Below are positions 49,540 through 60,655 of a stretch of 64,000 bases of DNA, in pieces. Position 1 is the stretch's first letter. Each line of letters starts with the position of its first letter. The DNA lies in contig NC_087064.1 of the NCBI RefSeq assembly GCF_963678635.1, positions 4,688,411 through 4,752,410 on the forward strand, given 5' to 3'. Origin of the DNA: Symsagittifera roscoffensis. Taxonomy: Eukaryota; Xenacoelomorpha; Acoela; Convolutidae. The position numbers and the translations under genes were made by a program. The notes under the pieces were generated by a model. The model did no database searches. It saw only the letters and a list, made by a program, of their open reading frames with translations, and was not told where the DNA came from.

Positions 49540-51915
49540 GCAGCATTAGCGTGTGCGAAGCGGAGAGACGCTCTCTGTTTCATTCGATTCCTGATAGAGC
49601 AGATTTCAGTACCTGCATTAAACACTTGTGTTAAAATGTTGAGGGAAGGCGATGAGCGAACGAAAGCCTTATTCTTGCTAGCACTGCTGGATATGCAGCA
49701 AGGTAAACCGATGAGGGTGAACATGAAAGAACCTGAGGAGTTGGAACCCGTGAAAAAGATAGACGAAATCAGGAGATTCTCAAACAAGGAGCTGAGACTC
49801 ACTAAAGAATCTATGGGAGCATTGCCGAAATCCAGTGAATACTGTGGACCGATCAAGAAGAAATTGTATGGCTACGTATCCGGGATCATAGGGATCGCGT
49901 ACAATCCTTTCCTGAGTGAAGACATACGCGATTGCTTCTTCGATTATGAGCAGGCGGTGTTGCTAAGATTCTGGACGTCCAGAATTGTAACGATTAGGAG
50001 CGTTAACAATCCACAGGCCAAATTGGGACTGATCTTGGAAGAAGAGGTGACTGCACCTTCAGTACCAAAATCCGACAAAAGAGTGGAGTTTGGGTTGGGA
50101 TTCTCAGATGAATTACTGAGAACGAGCTTGATGACAGTGTGGGAATTGATGAGGCCATCATGGTGTCCTAGTCCCAACGCTGACTCAATAATACGGGCGA
50201 CACAAGACGTACAGAGGGAACTGAATGCAGACTGTAACCTGCGTGACCTCAACATCATATATAATGTGATGATAACAGCCTCTAAGAGCAACGGAGAAGA
50301 TAAAGTGGAGTTGCCTGGCTGGGGACCAGAAGACTGGGTCAAACCTGGTAGCTGTCTGGCGGAAGTCTGTGGACTGGAGGGTCACGTTTGTGGAGGTTTG
50401 GACTGTGTGAAGACTCTGGAGAAACAACACAAGCAATTGACGGTATTGTTTGGAAATGTAGTGATGAAAGCTAGAACAGAAACGGAACTGATAGCAGATT
50501 GCCATGGAGGAACCGATGTGAATCTAGTGACTGCACTAGGATTCTACAGCATGTTTGGTTCTTTAGAGTCACTATTGAATCTGGAACAGAAACATGAGGT
50601 GGTCACAGCCATCAGTGTAGAAGTATTCCCAGGAGTTCTGCAGACTGAACAGAAATACATAGGGAAATGGAGGGAAGCAATCGAGACAGAAATGAACATC
50701 AGACACAGCGAGACTTATTGTAGACCATCAGGAGCACGATATTTGGTAGGTTCAACATTGGCTCCAATGTGCAGGAGCAGATATCCTGTACATTTCGTGG
50801 CTGTGGACGTGAAGAGTACAAGAACGATCGTGGATCAAGCCTTCTCAGTGCCGAAGTGTGTGAGATTGGCGAGAATGTTTGAAAAGTCTTACGAGTTACT
50901 ATGTAAGATGTTCTCAGCAGTTCCGGAGAGAACCAAAGAAGAATTGGAGTCAATACTAGGAAAGAAGTTCATGGGATATGTGAGTGGGAACTTCAGTGAC
51001 TTTGAGAGACAGAAACAGAGAGGATCAACTGTCACAGATTACAATGCAGTAGATGAGAATGATGAAGTCCACCGAGTGATGATGGAAGTGGAACCATTGC
51101 TGGAAGCTTCGGGAAAACGTAATTGGAGGAGCATCATGTTGACGCATGACGAGTTTCCTTGCCACTGCTTGCTGCAGACCTGGTGGTATCCCAAGCGTAG
51201 TAATCTGATGTTGATCTGGGACTCTGGAGAGCTGCTCTCCATGGGTTTACCAGATTCATCACAGCCCGTAACGATAGTGATAGTGGGAGTTATGATGGCG
51301 ATACGATGGCTGGAAGCTCATGTGAGAGAAAATAACAGACAGGAGGCACCGACGAGAGAACAGTTGCGGAAATTAGATTGTCTAAAAGATTTAGATCTTT
51401 TTCAGACAATGTGCAAAGTTCTAAACATTCCGATGGAAGTGAAGAAGATATGGGCAAGAAAACGATTGATGCCATGGTTCAGAGCTAACATGACTGCATG
51501 GTTGTACGAGTATGCGAAAAAGCATTTGTCGAAGCATGGCAGGGTGTACAGTGAATATCAGCTGGACATTGGAGCAGGAGCTTTGAAGCGAGCTCTCGTG
51601 ACTCATCGGAATGCAGTGACCACCGCTGTGAAAAGAATTTCCAGGACGAGTGAACGTAGTGGAAAGGAGAAGGCAGAGATGCTGAAAGAAGATTTGGAGA
51701 GAAACGTGACGTTGTGTCTCCACAACAGCTTCTGCAGGAACAGAGAATCTGGATCCCCTACCTTGGATCCCCTACCTTGTTGTAAACAGAGGGTGGAAGA
51801 GCAGAAGTGTTGGAGGACGGCTTCCAGCAATGTCAGGATAGCTAACGACGCGTTACAAGATACGGAAACTGAGAGTGCAGAGTCAGTATCACAGGAGGAA
51901 GAAATGGAACATTGA
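49540..51915 (+). CDS. element B ORF5 C-terminal part: Cys/His region
   Basis: Open from just after the TGA to 51915. Conserved with element A throughout: YVSGIIGIAYNPFLS, the cluster CLAEVCGLEGHVCGGLDC (50352-50409; CX4CX4HXCX4C), VPKCVRLARM, THDEFPCHCLLQTWWYP and LHNSFCRNRES. Kept cysteines and histidines suggest a metal-binding fold. No known family recognised. Confidence 0.7.
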   Translation, partial: AALACAKRRDALCFIRFLIEQISVPALNTCVKMLREGDERTKALFLLALLDMQQGKPMRVNMKEPEELEPVKKIDEIRRFSNKELRLTKESMGALPKSSEYCGPIKKKLYGYVSGIIGIAYNPFLSEDIRDCFFDYEQAVLLRFWTSRIVTIRSVNNPQAKLGLILEEEVTAPSVPKSDKRVEFGLGFSDELLRTSLMTVWELMRPSWCPSPNADSIIRATQDVQRELNADCNLRDLNIIYNVMITASKSNGEDKVELPGWGPEDWVKPGSCLAEVCGLEGHVCGGLDCVKTLEKQHKQLTVLFGNVVMKARTETELIADCHGGTDVNLVTALGFYSMFGSLESLLNLEQKHEVVTAISVEVFPGVLQTEQKYIGKWREAIETEMNIRHSETYCRPSGARYLVGSTLAPMCRSRYPVHFVAVDVKSTRTIVDQAFSVPKCVRLARMFEKSYELLCKMFSAVPERTKEELESILGKKFMGYVSGNFSDFERQKQRGSTVTDYNAVDENDEVHRVMMEVEPLLEASGKRNWRSIMLTHDEFPCHCLLQTWWYPKRSNLMLIWDSGELLSMGLPDSSQPVTIVIVGVMMAIRWLEAHVRENNRQEAPTREQLRKLDCLKDLDLFQTMCKVLNIPMEVKKIWARKRLMPWFRANMTAWLYEYAKKHLSKHGRVYSEYQLDIGAGALKRALVTHRNAVTTAVKRISRTSERSGKEKAEMLKEDLERNVTLCLHNSFCRNRESGSPTLDPLPCCKQRVEEQKCWRTASSNVRIANDALQDTETESAESVSQEEEMEH

Positions 51916-52722
51916 CGGATGACCGAAAGACAAGATGAAAAAAGAGATGAAATTAGAAGAATTTAGAAGTTTTAGAACTTCTAAACGACGAAAAAAGAAA
52001 AAAACAAAGGAGTGATGAAGAAAAGTTAAAACTCAGAATTGTTTATGTGTGTGAAAAACTCAAGTGAGAAACCAAGCAACCAAGTTGTAATTGAAAACTG
52101 AAACATTAAGTTGAGTTTTGAAATTGTTGCATTTATAAATTTGCATTTTGATTTTAGTTGAAGTGGCTTTAGAGACACTCACTTACTATTTATTTAGGAA
52201 GGCTTAAGTGAAGGAGTATATTTAAATATTCCAGCCTGCATGGTTGTTTTTAATCATCTAGGAGAACTGATCACTTTGTGGTGACATGGAAGGCTTGCGT
52301 AATCTCTCGCAGAGGGAGATTGTTGCATTGTTCTTTCTAACCACAGAGTTTCTTAGTTTTAATATTCAGGACAAAAACAAGCAAGATTTCCGAAGGGAAG
52401 AAGCGTAGTAGGATAATTTTAGCTTGTTGGTTGGCAGGAATGTCCTGCAAGCCAACACCTTTTAAATCTAAGAGAAAAAGTTTTAATCGGGACATTGACA
52501 TTCGAAGTCAGAAAATATGTTTTATCTTAAGTCATATCCTCAATGTGCAGAATAATGAGAGAATTTGAAGGCTATAGTGATGTAGTATGATGCCATTTAT
52601 ATTCTGCAGTGAGTCGATGTGACGTGGATAAAAGTAATTTCGTGCATTTTGTAAATTCTGTTCGATGACACTGTAACCATTTTACGAACATTGCGTGATT
52701 CAATGAGGACATTGACCGGACT
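51916..52722 (+). other. 3' untranslated part of element B
   Basis: AT-rich and non-coding, up to the polypurine tract. Short minus-strand ORFs here are not supported. Confidence 0.65.
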
Positions 52723-52734
52723 GTCCGGGGAGTA
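52723..52734 (+). promoter_or_regulatory. 3' polypurine tract, element B
   Basis: GTCCGGGGAGTA directly before the LTR start TGTGAC, identical to element A. Confidence 0.75.
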
Positions 52735-53644
52735 TGTGACATTCGACCAGAATGTGAAAAATGCAATCTCTGCAGAATTCGAATTTTTAGCAGCGAGCCT
52801 TCCGGATTGGTGATTATTAAGAACGATATTGGAACGATTGGCCAAACGGTGAGGGCTGGAATATTCTGGTATTTTAAAATTTCAAAAATTCGAATTATGA
52901 CGTCATATTTCTGAGAAACGTCAGAAAAGGCCATTTTGGCTAAAACAAGAAAGAAAGACAGAACAACATTAGCTGCGTTAACAACAACTACGAAATCGAG
53001 ATTGGAAAACGACAACGAAATGCAGGAATAGCAGTGAACACTCCGAGTTGCAACTATTGTGCCGCTACAATAGTTGCAAGGCCGTTGCGAACAACGGTGA
53101 AGGGTGAAAGACGGCCTTCCGGATTAAGAAGAAATCAGGATTAACAAGCTTGATCCAGCAGATTTATCAATCCGGAGGGGTAAAGGAACTAAAACTTTTA
53201 TCCTGTTACATAAACTTTTAGCTTCCTGTCATGTCCTGACTTGAATTTAATTAACATCTAGATTCATTTTGATAAGGATGAGAAGCTAGGAGTTGGGGGA
53301 AAGGGTTGATCCATCTTCGATGGAGATGATGATTTTTATCTACTGAACAGAAACAATAGTAATATAATAAATAGTAGTAGCCCTGTTTTTAGGAGTGACC
53401 TCGTGGTCTGGGGATACTGAGACCCAGCCATGAGCTCACTATTTCTGCATGTAATCTAGTTAATTTGAGTGTTTTGACCGAAAGCAGTAACGTTTTTGTC
53501 GACCCGATGTTGGAAAGACCACCGAAAAGTACTGGCTTGGTAGAGACGGTGAAAAGCATGCAAAGCTCTGTTTAGACGTTAGCCAGTCGTCTTAAGACTT
53601 AGTTTTGTCTTCCGTCGATATGTATCTTCCGGGCGAATGTTACA
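52735..53644 (+). repeat. 3' LTR of element B (910 bp)
   Basis: It starts TGTGACATTC directly after the polypurine-like GTCCGGGGAGTA and ends GAATGTTACA. Its uninterrupted reading across position 53488 defines the insertion point of element A. Confidence 0.92.
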
Positions 53645-53990
53645 GTCCTTAGTTATCTTGCGGTGTTCAAGTCTAACCTGGCTGGGATGTATCTTATCGA
53701 GAAAACCTTGAACCACTATTTGATCCCGTATGTCCTGGGTTTTGTCCGGGTACAACTTTTGCGCCAATTGCTGTGATTCCCTAGGGAAATCTTTCAGATA
53801 TTCACCTGTCTGCTGCGCGCGAAGCTTTAGCGGTCCGCTGAAAACCGTCGGTTTTTCACTGTAATGTCTTCGAAAAGCTTTAACGGTCTCATCATAGCTA
53901 CTTCTAGTAGCCTCTGGGAGGGTACGGTAAAGTTCGATTGCAGATTTATGCAATCTTAACGCAAAATAATACGGCCGTTTATTAGTTTCG
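53645..53990 (-). pseudogene. gag fragment of a different LTR retrotransposon
   Basis: The minus strand encodes a capsid-type segment: LHKSAIELYRTLPEATRSS, TVKAFRRHYSEKP, LKLRAQQTGEYLKDF, LAQKLYPDKT and DQIVVQGFLDKI, typical of the retrotransposon gag domain. It is unlike the gag of elements A and B. It is cut exactly at the LTR edge of element B (53644/53645), and no ends of its own element are seen. Confidence 0.75.
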
Positions 53991-54829
53991 GATCCACTTA
54001 TCCCTCTACAGTACGTTTCAATTTTTCATTTCGGCTTATAGCTCAAAGTTTGTTTAGTAGCTTTCAAAGACGTTAGAATCGTTGAATGCCTCCGGCAATA
54101 ACATCTTGGATACCGAGATTGCCGTTGCCATACTCAACTCCCACCCTTCTTAATTATTTATCACTTTATCCCTGTAAGTGGAATTTTCTGGGACTTACTC
54201 GCTGGTTTCAGCTTGAAATAGAGTTTTATGTCCCTCCAACAACTGTTTATTTGCTTTTATTTCAGAAATTTTGTTTTTCAGTTCAATTTTCGTCAATTTA
54301 TTGTTGAGTTTAGTCCAATTATTTTTGCATCAGAAGATTCAATGACAATTTACAAACCAAATCAGCAGAAAAAATTCATGATCGATCAATTTTTGTCCAG
54401 GGTTTCTGTTTTTTGAAACTTTTTTTAAAACTCACTTGTCCTTCCTGACTCGTTTTATTTTCTTTGTCGCCACTGTAAAATCAGCCCTACACGTGCTTTC
54501 TCGGTTGAGTTAAATTGAAAATTCGATTTATCTATAAATGCTTTAATATTTATACACAAAATTGAATATTCAATTATTATGATGTTCCCGGGTTGCCCCG
54601 TTTCTATCCATACTCTGGATAATTGTTGATTTTACCCAGATTACGGACTTTCGCACTATCTGACACTCTATGAAGTGAAGTTTTCTCCCGCCTGTCAAGG
54701 CCTTTGCATGATTGTCAAAATTATTTAATGCGTTTGTAGTTCTCAGACATCATAAGTTAGCAATGACCTTTGTCAATTTAGTTAGGGTATGATCTTTACA
54801 ATTTACTAACAAGGAAACTTTCTTTCCCC
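53991..54829. other. no gene seen
   Basis: AT-rich sequence with only short, low-complexity ORFs. Confidence 0.55.
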
Positions 54830-55340
54830 TTCAGACTGAAAGCTCATTATCAAGAATAACTGCCAAGTCTTTTTCTTTCTCGGTGTTTTTCAGTTCTTCT
54901 CCTTAAAATTGCTGTAAGGTTGTCATTTGTTTTTCACTTGCAGTCCTCCATTGTAGAAAATTATCTTCATTGAAAAAAAAACTGTTTCTTGACCGATATT
55001 CTAACACTTCTTGATCATACCTTGCATTTTATAGCTCGCGGTATAAGTTCACAACGTCAGCAAAAAGTTATAATTTTGATACATTGAACCTGTCATTGAG
55101 TTGATGTGCATTAGAAATAACAGTGATCCGAGAACAGTACCTCGGGGAATTCCACTTTGGACATTCTTCCCTTTGTTGCATTCTACAAATGATCTCTTCT
55201 ATCCAAATCAATGTTTTTCCGCTATTTCAACACATGTTGAACACCTAAGATTTTGTATGGCACCAAATCAAATGTTTTTTGATCTTTTTGCTTCAGAATT
55301 TTTTCGGTTTCAATGAATTGGCAGCGCCTTTTATATCAGC
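54830..55340 (-). pseudogene. LINE reverse transcriptase fragment
   Basis: On the minus strand, in order: SGIPRGTVLGSLLFLMHIN (about 55165-55105; consensus SGVPQGSVLGPLLF), LFADVVNLYREL (about 55068-55030; the FADD box with the second Asp changed), and KDLAVILDNELS (about 54880-54842). The pieces lie in different frames with stops between them. The motif order is that of Jockey/CR1-type LINE RTs. Confidence 0.75.
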
Positions 55341-55710
55341 TTGATGGCCCTCTTGTTCTTACATTCCGAGCAAATTATGTTTTTTGAGGGTTAGGTGAAC
55401 CCATATATTCTGGTGGATTTTGTCTGGTTCCGGTGGTTTTGAAGTATTGAACGTCTAACTGCTCTTTCATTGTTTGTTCAAAACCGACAAAAAAAAGTTT
55501 GATAGGAGCTCAACCTTCTCTGTCTCATTTGTTGTTAACGTTTTAACTGCTTTAAATTATGCTGGCATTGAATTTTACAGCAGTTTTTTGTCTCACGTAG
55601 CTTCAGAATTTTTTCTGTTTCAATGAATTGGTTTCGGCGTCTTATATCAGCTTGGTGGCCTCATGTTGTTTCACTCGACGATCAAATCAACTTTTTAAGG
55701 GTTAGGTGGG
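55291..55710. repeat. direct repeat pair, about 110 bp
   Basis: 55291-55400 and 55601-55710 share cttcagaattttttc, tttcaatgaattgg, tatatcagctt and agggttaggtg with moderate divergence. Nature unknown. Confidence 0.6.
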
Positions 55711-57894
55711 ACTTAATAACTTGTTATAAGTCCTAACGACTTTGTTACCGTTGGGCAATTTATCCTGCGATGCTAATTTCACATTCTATTCTCTTGACTT
55801 GTTTTTATTTCGAAAAGAAATAGCCTTATCATTTTGATAGATCTATGAATTATTTCAGAAGGATTTTTCTTAGCTGGTGTTGAATAGCGTTCTTTCCTTC
55901 TCCGGTATAGCTCCGCAGTTCCATTTTTTGGCATCGTCATTTATTGGTTTTGGCTCATGGTTTGTGCAGTTGTTTTATCGGCTTCATTACTGTTGTTGAA
56001 TTTTCCATTTCAAAAATATGCCTGGCTAATTTATAGCATGTATTTCTGGTTCTCTAGCCAACGTTTAAAATATAAGTTCCCGAACACTTTCTTTGTTCAT
56101 CTTCAATTTTTTTGGTTCAAGGTTACAGCTTAAAATTTTGGCTGTGTTTACGAATATTTTCGATCTATTCCTTAATTTTATCTGATTATCTGCACTAAAT
56201 TTTTGTTTGGTGTTTTTTATTTCTACCACTTGAAAAATCAGGTACCACAAAAACGCAAAATCAGGTCAATGTATCATGTACCACGAATAATCTACTATTC
56301 GGTCAAGCAATTTATCATATTAAAGCCCCTTAAGTCGTGATTCGTGTTGAGATAAAATTCTCACATAGTTGAGATAAATCAGTTTGAGTTTTTTGATTTT
56401 TGGTCTAAATTTGAGCGAATACAGGCGAGCGAACAGCTTTAAAATAGCTCATTTATGCTAATTTTTAGCCGCAAAACTTTGTTCGTCGAGAAAAAATTTT
56501 TTTTTTTTGGTTCAGCGAAAATTTGGGAATCAAAAAAATTCTGCAAAAAAACTTTTTTTTTGAATTTATTTTTAAAACTCTTATAACGATTGATTTTTCT
56601 AGTCATATTTCTAAAAATGTTGTCCAATGACTGTCGACTATGCCTAATTTTTTTTATAGTTTTTCGTTCAGATTCTTTTATCTCACCACCCAGAAAAAAA
56701 AATAATAATTTGAAAAACCTTTTTTTGTAGTTTTTAAGACTGGTCGAAAAATTCTGTGCTATATGCACCGTAACTGGCTGTCCTTGTTTCTTTTTGTGAT
56801 GTTTCAAATTTTTCGAAATAAGTTTTAATCGTTTTGTGAAAACTGTTTCTCGGTTTTCGCGTTTTTGGCAGTTGGGTATTGCAATTAGTGGGAGGCGCAT
56901 CGTTGCCTCTGAGTACCACTAACGCCATTTGTTTTTTGACTTAACGAGCTAAGAGCCTTTGCAAACGAAGAGTCCAAATAGTGACTGAGTTGCTGTGAAT
57001 TTTTTCATGGACGACCATTGGGCAATTTGCTTAATGAACTGATTGCTTAAAGCTAACATGAAAATTAGTAAAATCTATTTGCTCTTGCTGGTTTCGTTAT
57101 TTAATAGAGATAGTCCCTTTGTAAGCTAACGCAGTTACTAGCGTCAGTGAGTTCAGTATCAGGAAAAAGGGTTTCTTGGGTTAAATTTTGTCCGATTCGA
57201 AGCGAGTTTTGAATGTTTTCGAACCTTAGTGAGAAGAATTGAGAAAGTTCGATGACATTGATATGTCAAGCTTGTGTTCGTTCAAACTGTAGTTTAACGA
57301 TCTTATTCGTTCAGCTTTGTTGATACAGTTATCTTGCCCGCTGGTGAATTTACTCATATACTTGATTTGAAATTCAATTTGATTGCCGAAAAATCAGTTC
57401 TTCTGATTTTATCTTAATTTTATTGCTCATTACTGTCCCTCTTTTCAGAAGAAAAATCGGTTCGTGAGTAATGTGCTTTCATAAAGTTAAATACGGTTTT
57501 TGTTTTCTTCATGTACGGAAAATTTGTGTGAGCGAAGCAGTACATTTAACAATTCAACGTGAAAGATAAAAAATCGTTTTTTCTTGCTCCAGCGATGTGC
57601 AGTTTTTTTTGAGTTTAGTAAACTGCTGAGATCTCGCCCATAGTTAAAAACCTGAGAGTACTTCAGTGTTCAAAGACATTTCATTCTTTTTTCTTAGTGG
57701 CATTTAAGGAAATAGAGATTCTCAAAGTCACTTGTAGATAAATGGTTTGTTTTGAAGACTCTTCAAACCTGCTTGTCACGTTCTGTTTTGGTTTTATTTG
57801 TGTCAACTATTGAGTCAGTTAATTTATTCGCTTTGATTGAGCGTGATTAAACGCTCTTGGTTATATATACATATAATATATATTTGTTTTTCAG
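55711..57894. other. upstream/5' intron region of LLGL-like gene, no coding recognised
   Basis: AT-rich. A minus-strand open stretch near 56439-56928 is lysine/phenylalanine-rich and looks like repeat DNA. The polypyrimidine tract and AG at 57886-57894 show that a 5' non-coding exon lies somewhere upstream; its position is not clear. Confidence 0.5.
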
Positions 57895-60655
57895 AGCAGC
57901 TGCATTCAAAATGGCTATGCAAATCAACAAAATCAAGCGGAAGCTTGCGAAAAATAAGCATGGCGAGTCGGAACTTTTCGACGTTCATGATATTATGGAG
58001 TATGGATTCCCCTCGTCGCCTAGTGCAATAGCATATGATGAACATTTGGGACTCCTAGCTCTCGTTACTTCTAGTGGAGAGCTGAGAGTCTACGGCAGAA
58101 CTGGAGTTTTAGTATCGACGACGCATAAAGACATCTCGGCCGTTTCTCAGCTTGTGTGGGTTCCAAACGAAGGCAGACTTATTAGTCTGGGTGAAAAGAA
58201 AGGACAGTCAACTTTGACTTTGTTCGAGTTGAATAAAAAATCTGGAGTAAAATCTGTCATTCTGGAGGCGGTGAAAGAGTTGGTCTTGGACACGAAAAAG
58301 GCGACAAAATGCAGTCTAGTGCCAGCAGAAGGCAAACTATTGATCGGAACTGAAGTCGGAGACACTTTAGTTATGGATGTTTCCTCGTTCGAACTCAAAG
58401 AAGAAACCATTCATGTAGACGTTGCAATGCAAAGTGTACCTGAAGATCTGAAGCTCACACCTGGATCCGTGCAGGTTGTAGAACCCCATCCATCCAACAA
58501 GGAACTTGTGCTGATTGGGTATCACAGTGGTCTCATGGTTGTCTGGAACCTGGAAGACAAACTGGCTCAAGGTACTTTCTTCATCTCGTGCAGTGCTTTG
58601 GAAAGTGCCTCGTGGATGGGAGAAGGTGATGGATTCGTGAGTGCTCATGCTGATGGCTCGTATTACAGGTGGACTCTAAATGCAGAGTGTCAGCCTGTAC
58701 AATCATTCCCTTTTGCTGACCCCCTGGAACCTGCGCAGAGAATTACAAAACTGCAACTTTACCATTGCGAGAGAGGAGATTTCATGGTTTTCAGCGGAGG
58801 TCTTCCCAAAAACATGTATACGTCTACACATTCATTCACAGTACACCATGGCGAAGCCCAGATCAATTACGAAACGGCATCAAAAATTGTTGATTTCGAA
58901 GTCATTTACTCTTTGGAAACTCTTGCCACTGAACCAACTGAACAAACCACTGAGGGAGAAACAGAAGAAGCCGAAAAACCCGAGCCAACAGTCGTGAGGA
59001 AGGTATCGGCACTGGCTGTGTTGACTGAAGACGAGCTGATCATGATCGATTTGACAAGCACTGAAGGCGAAGATGAAAAAGAGCCTCAGTGGCCTGTGTT
59101 CCGAAAGCCCTATCTCAACTCCGCTTCCCCTAACGATATTACATGCTTGTACATCCATGAAGATTGTGGAGGTTTGCTTGAGAAGTTAGTCCAAATGGGA
59201 GATTCAATGTTCGCTGGAAAATCAAAGAGCGATTGGCCAATTTTTGGAGGATCAGTGGAATCGAAGGCTTCGGAGAAGCTAAACATTGCAGTTACCGGTC
59301 ATTATGATGGAAGTGTACGATTCTATGATGTGAACGGGGGAAAGTTTGAGTTGCTGTATGTGCTGAATATGAACAATTATTTCCAACCGGAAGATATAGA
59401 TGAGGAATCTGCAGCGAATGAAAGCTTAGGAGACGTAATTTTGAGAAAAGTTGGCGAAGAATTTGGATTGTGTGGAGATGATAACCGATTTGCAGTATGT
59501 AAATTGTACATCTGCCCTAAGACTGAGAAGCTGTTCATTGGAAGCCACAGCGGTCAAGTTGTCGTTTTTGAGCTGGGAGAAACAACACCTGCCAATATTG
59601 AAATCAATGAGGTCAAAATTGTGCCGGATGATGCCGGATTCCGATGGAAGGGAGCCCATCCGGCCAAGCTGAAGGATCTTTCTGCCGAGTCATTGCCGTC
59701 TGGTTATGTATTGAAGACTGTCGTTCAATGCGAACCCCCTGCTCCGATCACCAGCATGGCTGTTAATGAGAAGTATGGCCTCATTGCAGCTGGTACAAGT
59801 CACGGATTCGGAGTGTTTGATATGGTTCTTTCAAAAACTGCTTTGACCAGAAGCACCCTGGTTGAAAACGACGAAGTAGCGTCGGGCGCTAAATTGTCCA
59901 AATCGAAGTCGCTTCGAGAGGGTATTAGAAACTCGTTCCGAAAGCTGAAGCCGAAAAAGACAGAAGCGACTGCTGAACCGACGGCCTCTACGCCGAAAAG
60001 TGAAGCGTCGACTAGTAAGCCCACCGAAGTGAAGTCGGAGGATCCGAAACCGACTGAAGAAGAAAAACCAGCTGCAGATGCTGAAAAGAAAGAAGGTGAA
60101 GATAAATCAAAAGAAGGCGAAGTTGAAGAGAAGAAAGAGGAACCCGAAGCAAGTGCAGAGCCTTCTCCGGCCGAAGAAACGAAACCAGAGGAACCAGAAA
60201 AAACTGCAGAAGAGCCGAAAACTGTTGAGGAAGTTAAAGAACAAGAGAAAGCTCCAGTAGAGCCAGTGGTTGCTCCTGAACCAGCTCCAGCAGCTCCTTC
60301 TGTTACTATCATGGAAACTGAGGAGCAAAAGGAAGGTCAGATGGCTGCTAGAGTTGTGGAGGCGCGGGGAGAACGCCAGGATAAGACGATGATGTCGACT
60401 GTTCGGTACCTGTTCTTTGCCGATACCTTCCTCCGAAACAGCAAAGACAACTCTCCTAGTTTGTGGGTTGGAACCCACGCGGGAAGTGTGTACTCGTATC
60501 TCATCACCCTGCCAGAAGAACGAGAGAGTGAAGAGGCTAAATTGAGATTGGCTAAGGAGATCAAACTGCTCCATCGAGCACCTGTGGTTTACATGAACAT
60601 TTTGGACCACAGTGGGTTCCCTCTTCCAGATGCGTCTGCTGTTGCAGCTCAAAAG
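57895..60655 (+). CDS. LLGL: LLGL-like exon with start codon (915 codons)
   Basis: The acceptor tttttcag ends at 57894, 16 nt of 5' UTR follow, then ATG at 57911. Donor GTGAGC at 60656, phase 0. One exon carries most of the two propellers and the phospho-linker, an unusually compact gene structure. Residues about 690-815 are a low-complexity E/P/K/A region that interrupts the usual linker-to-propeller spacing. Confidence 0.92.

Larger units (their letters stand above)
7942..53644 (+). mobile_element. outer giant Ty3/gypsy LTR retrotransposon B (about 23.8 kb without its insert)
   Basis: The element consists of 7942-8713 plus 30606-53644. The LTRs begin TGTGACATTC and end GAATGTTACA. The 5' LTR is split by element A; the uninterrupted 3' LTR (52735-53644) shows that the two halves were once joined. 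It encodes gag, protease, RT, RNaseH, integrase, a macro-like module, a coiled-coil protein and a very long SGNH-hydrolase frame. Coding frames are broken by several stops and frameshifts, and the two LTRs differ by many changes, so it is an old, inactive copy. No target duplication is visible, and the sequences beyond the two ends are unrelated. Confidence 0.9.

Noticed and set aside
56439-56928. Minus-strand ORF of about 150 codons
   Set aside because: Lysine/phenylalanine-rich, follows A/T runs, no motif; reads as repeat or intronic DNA.
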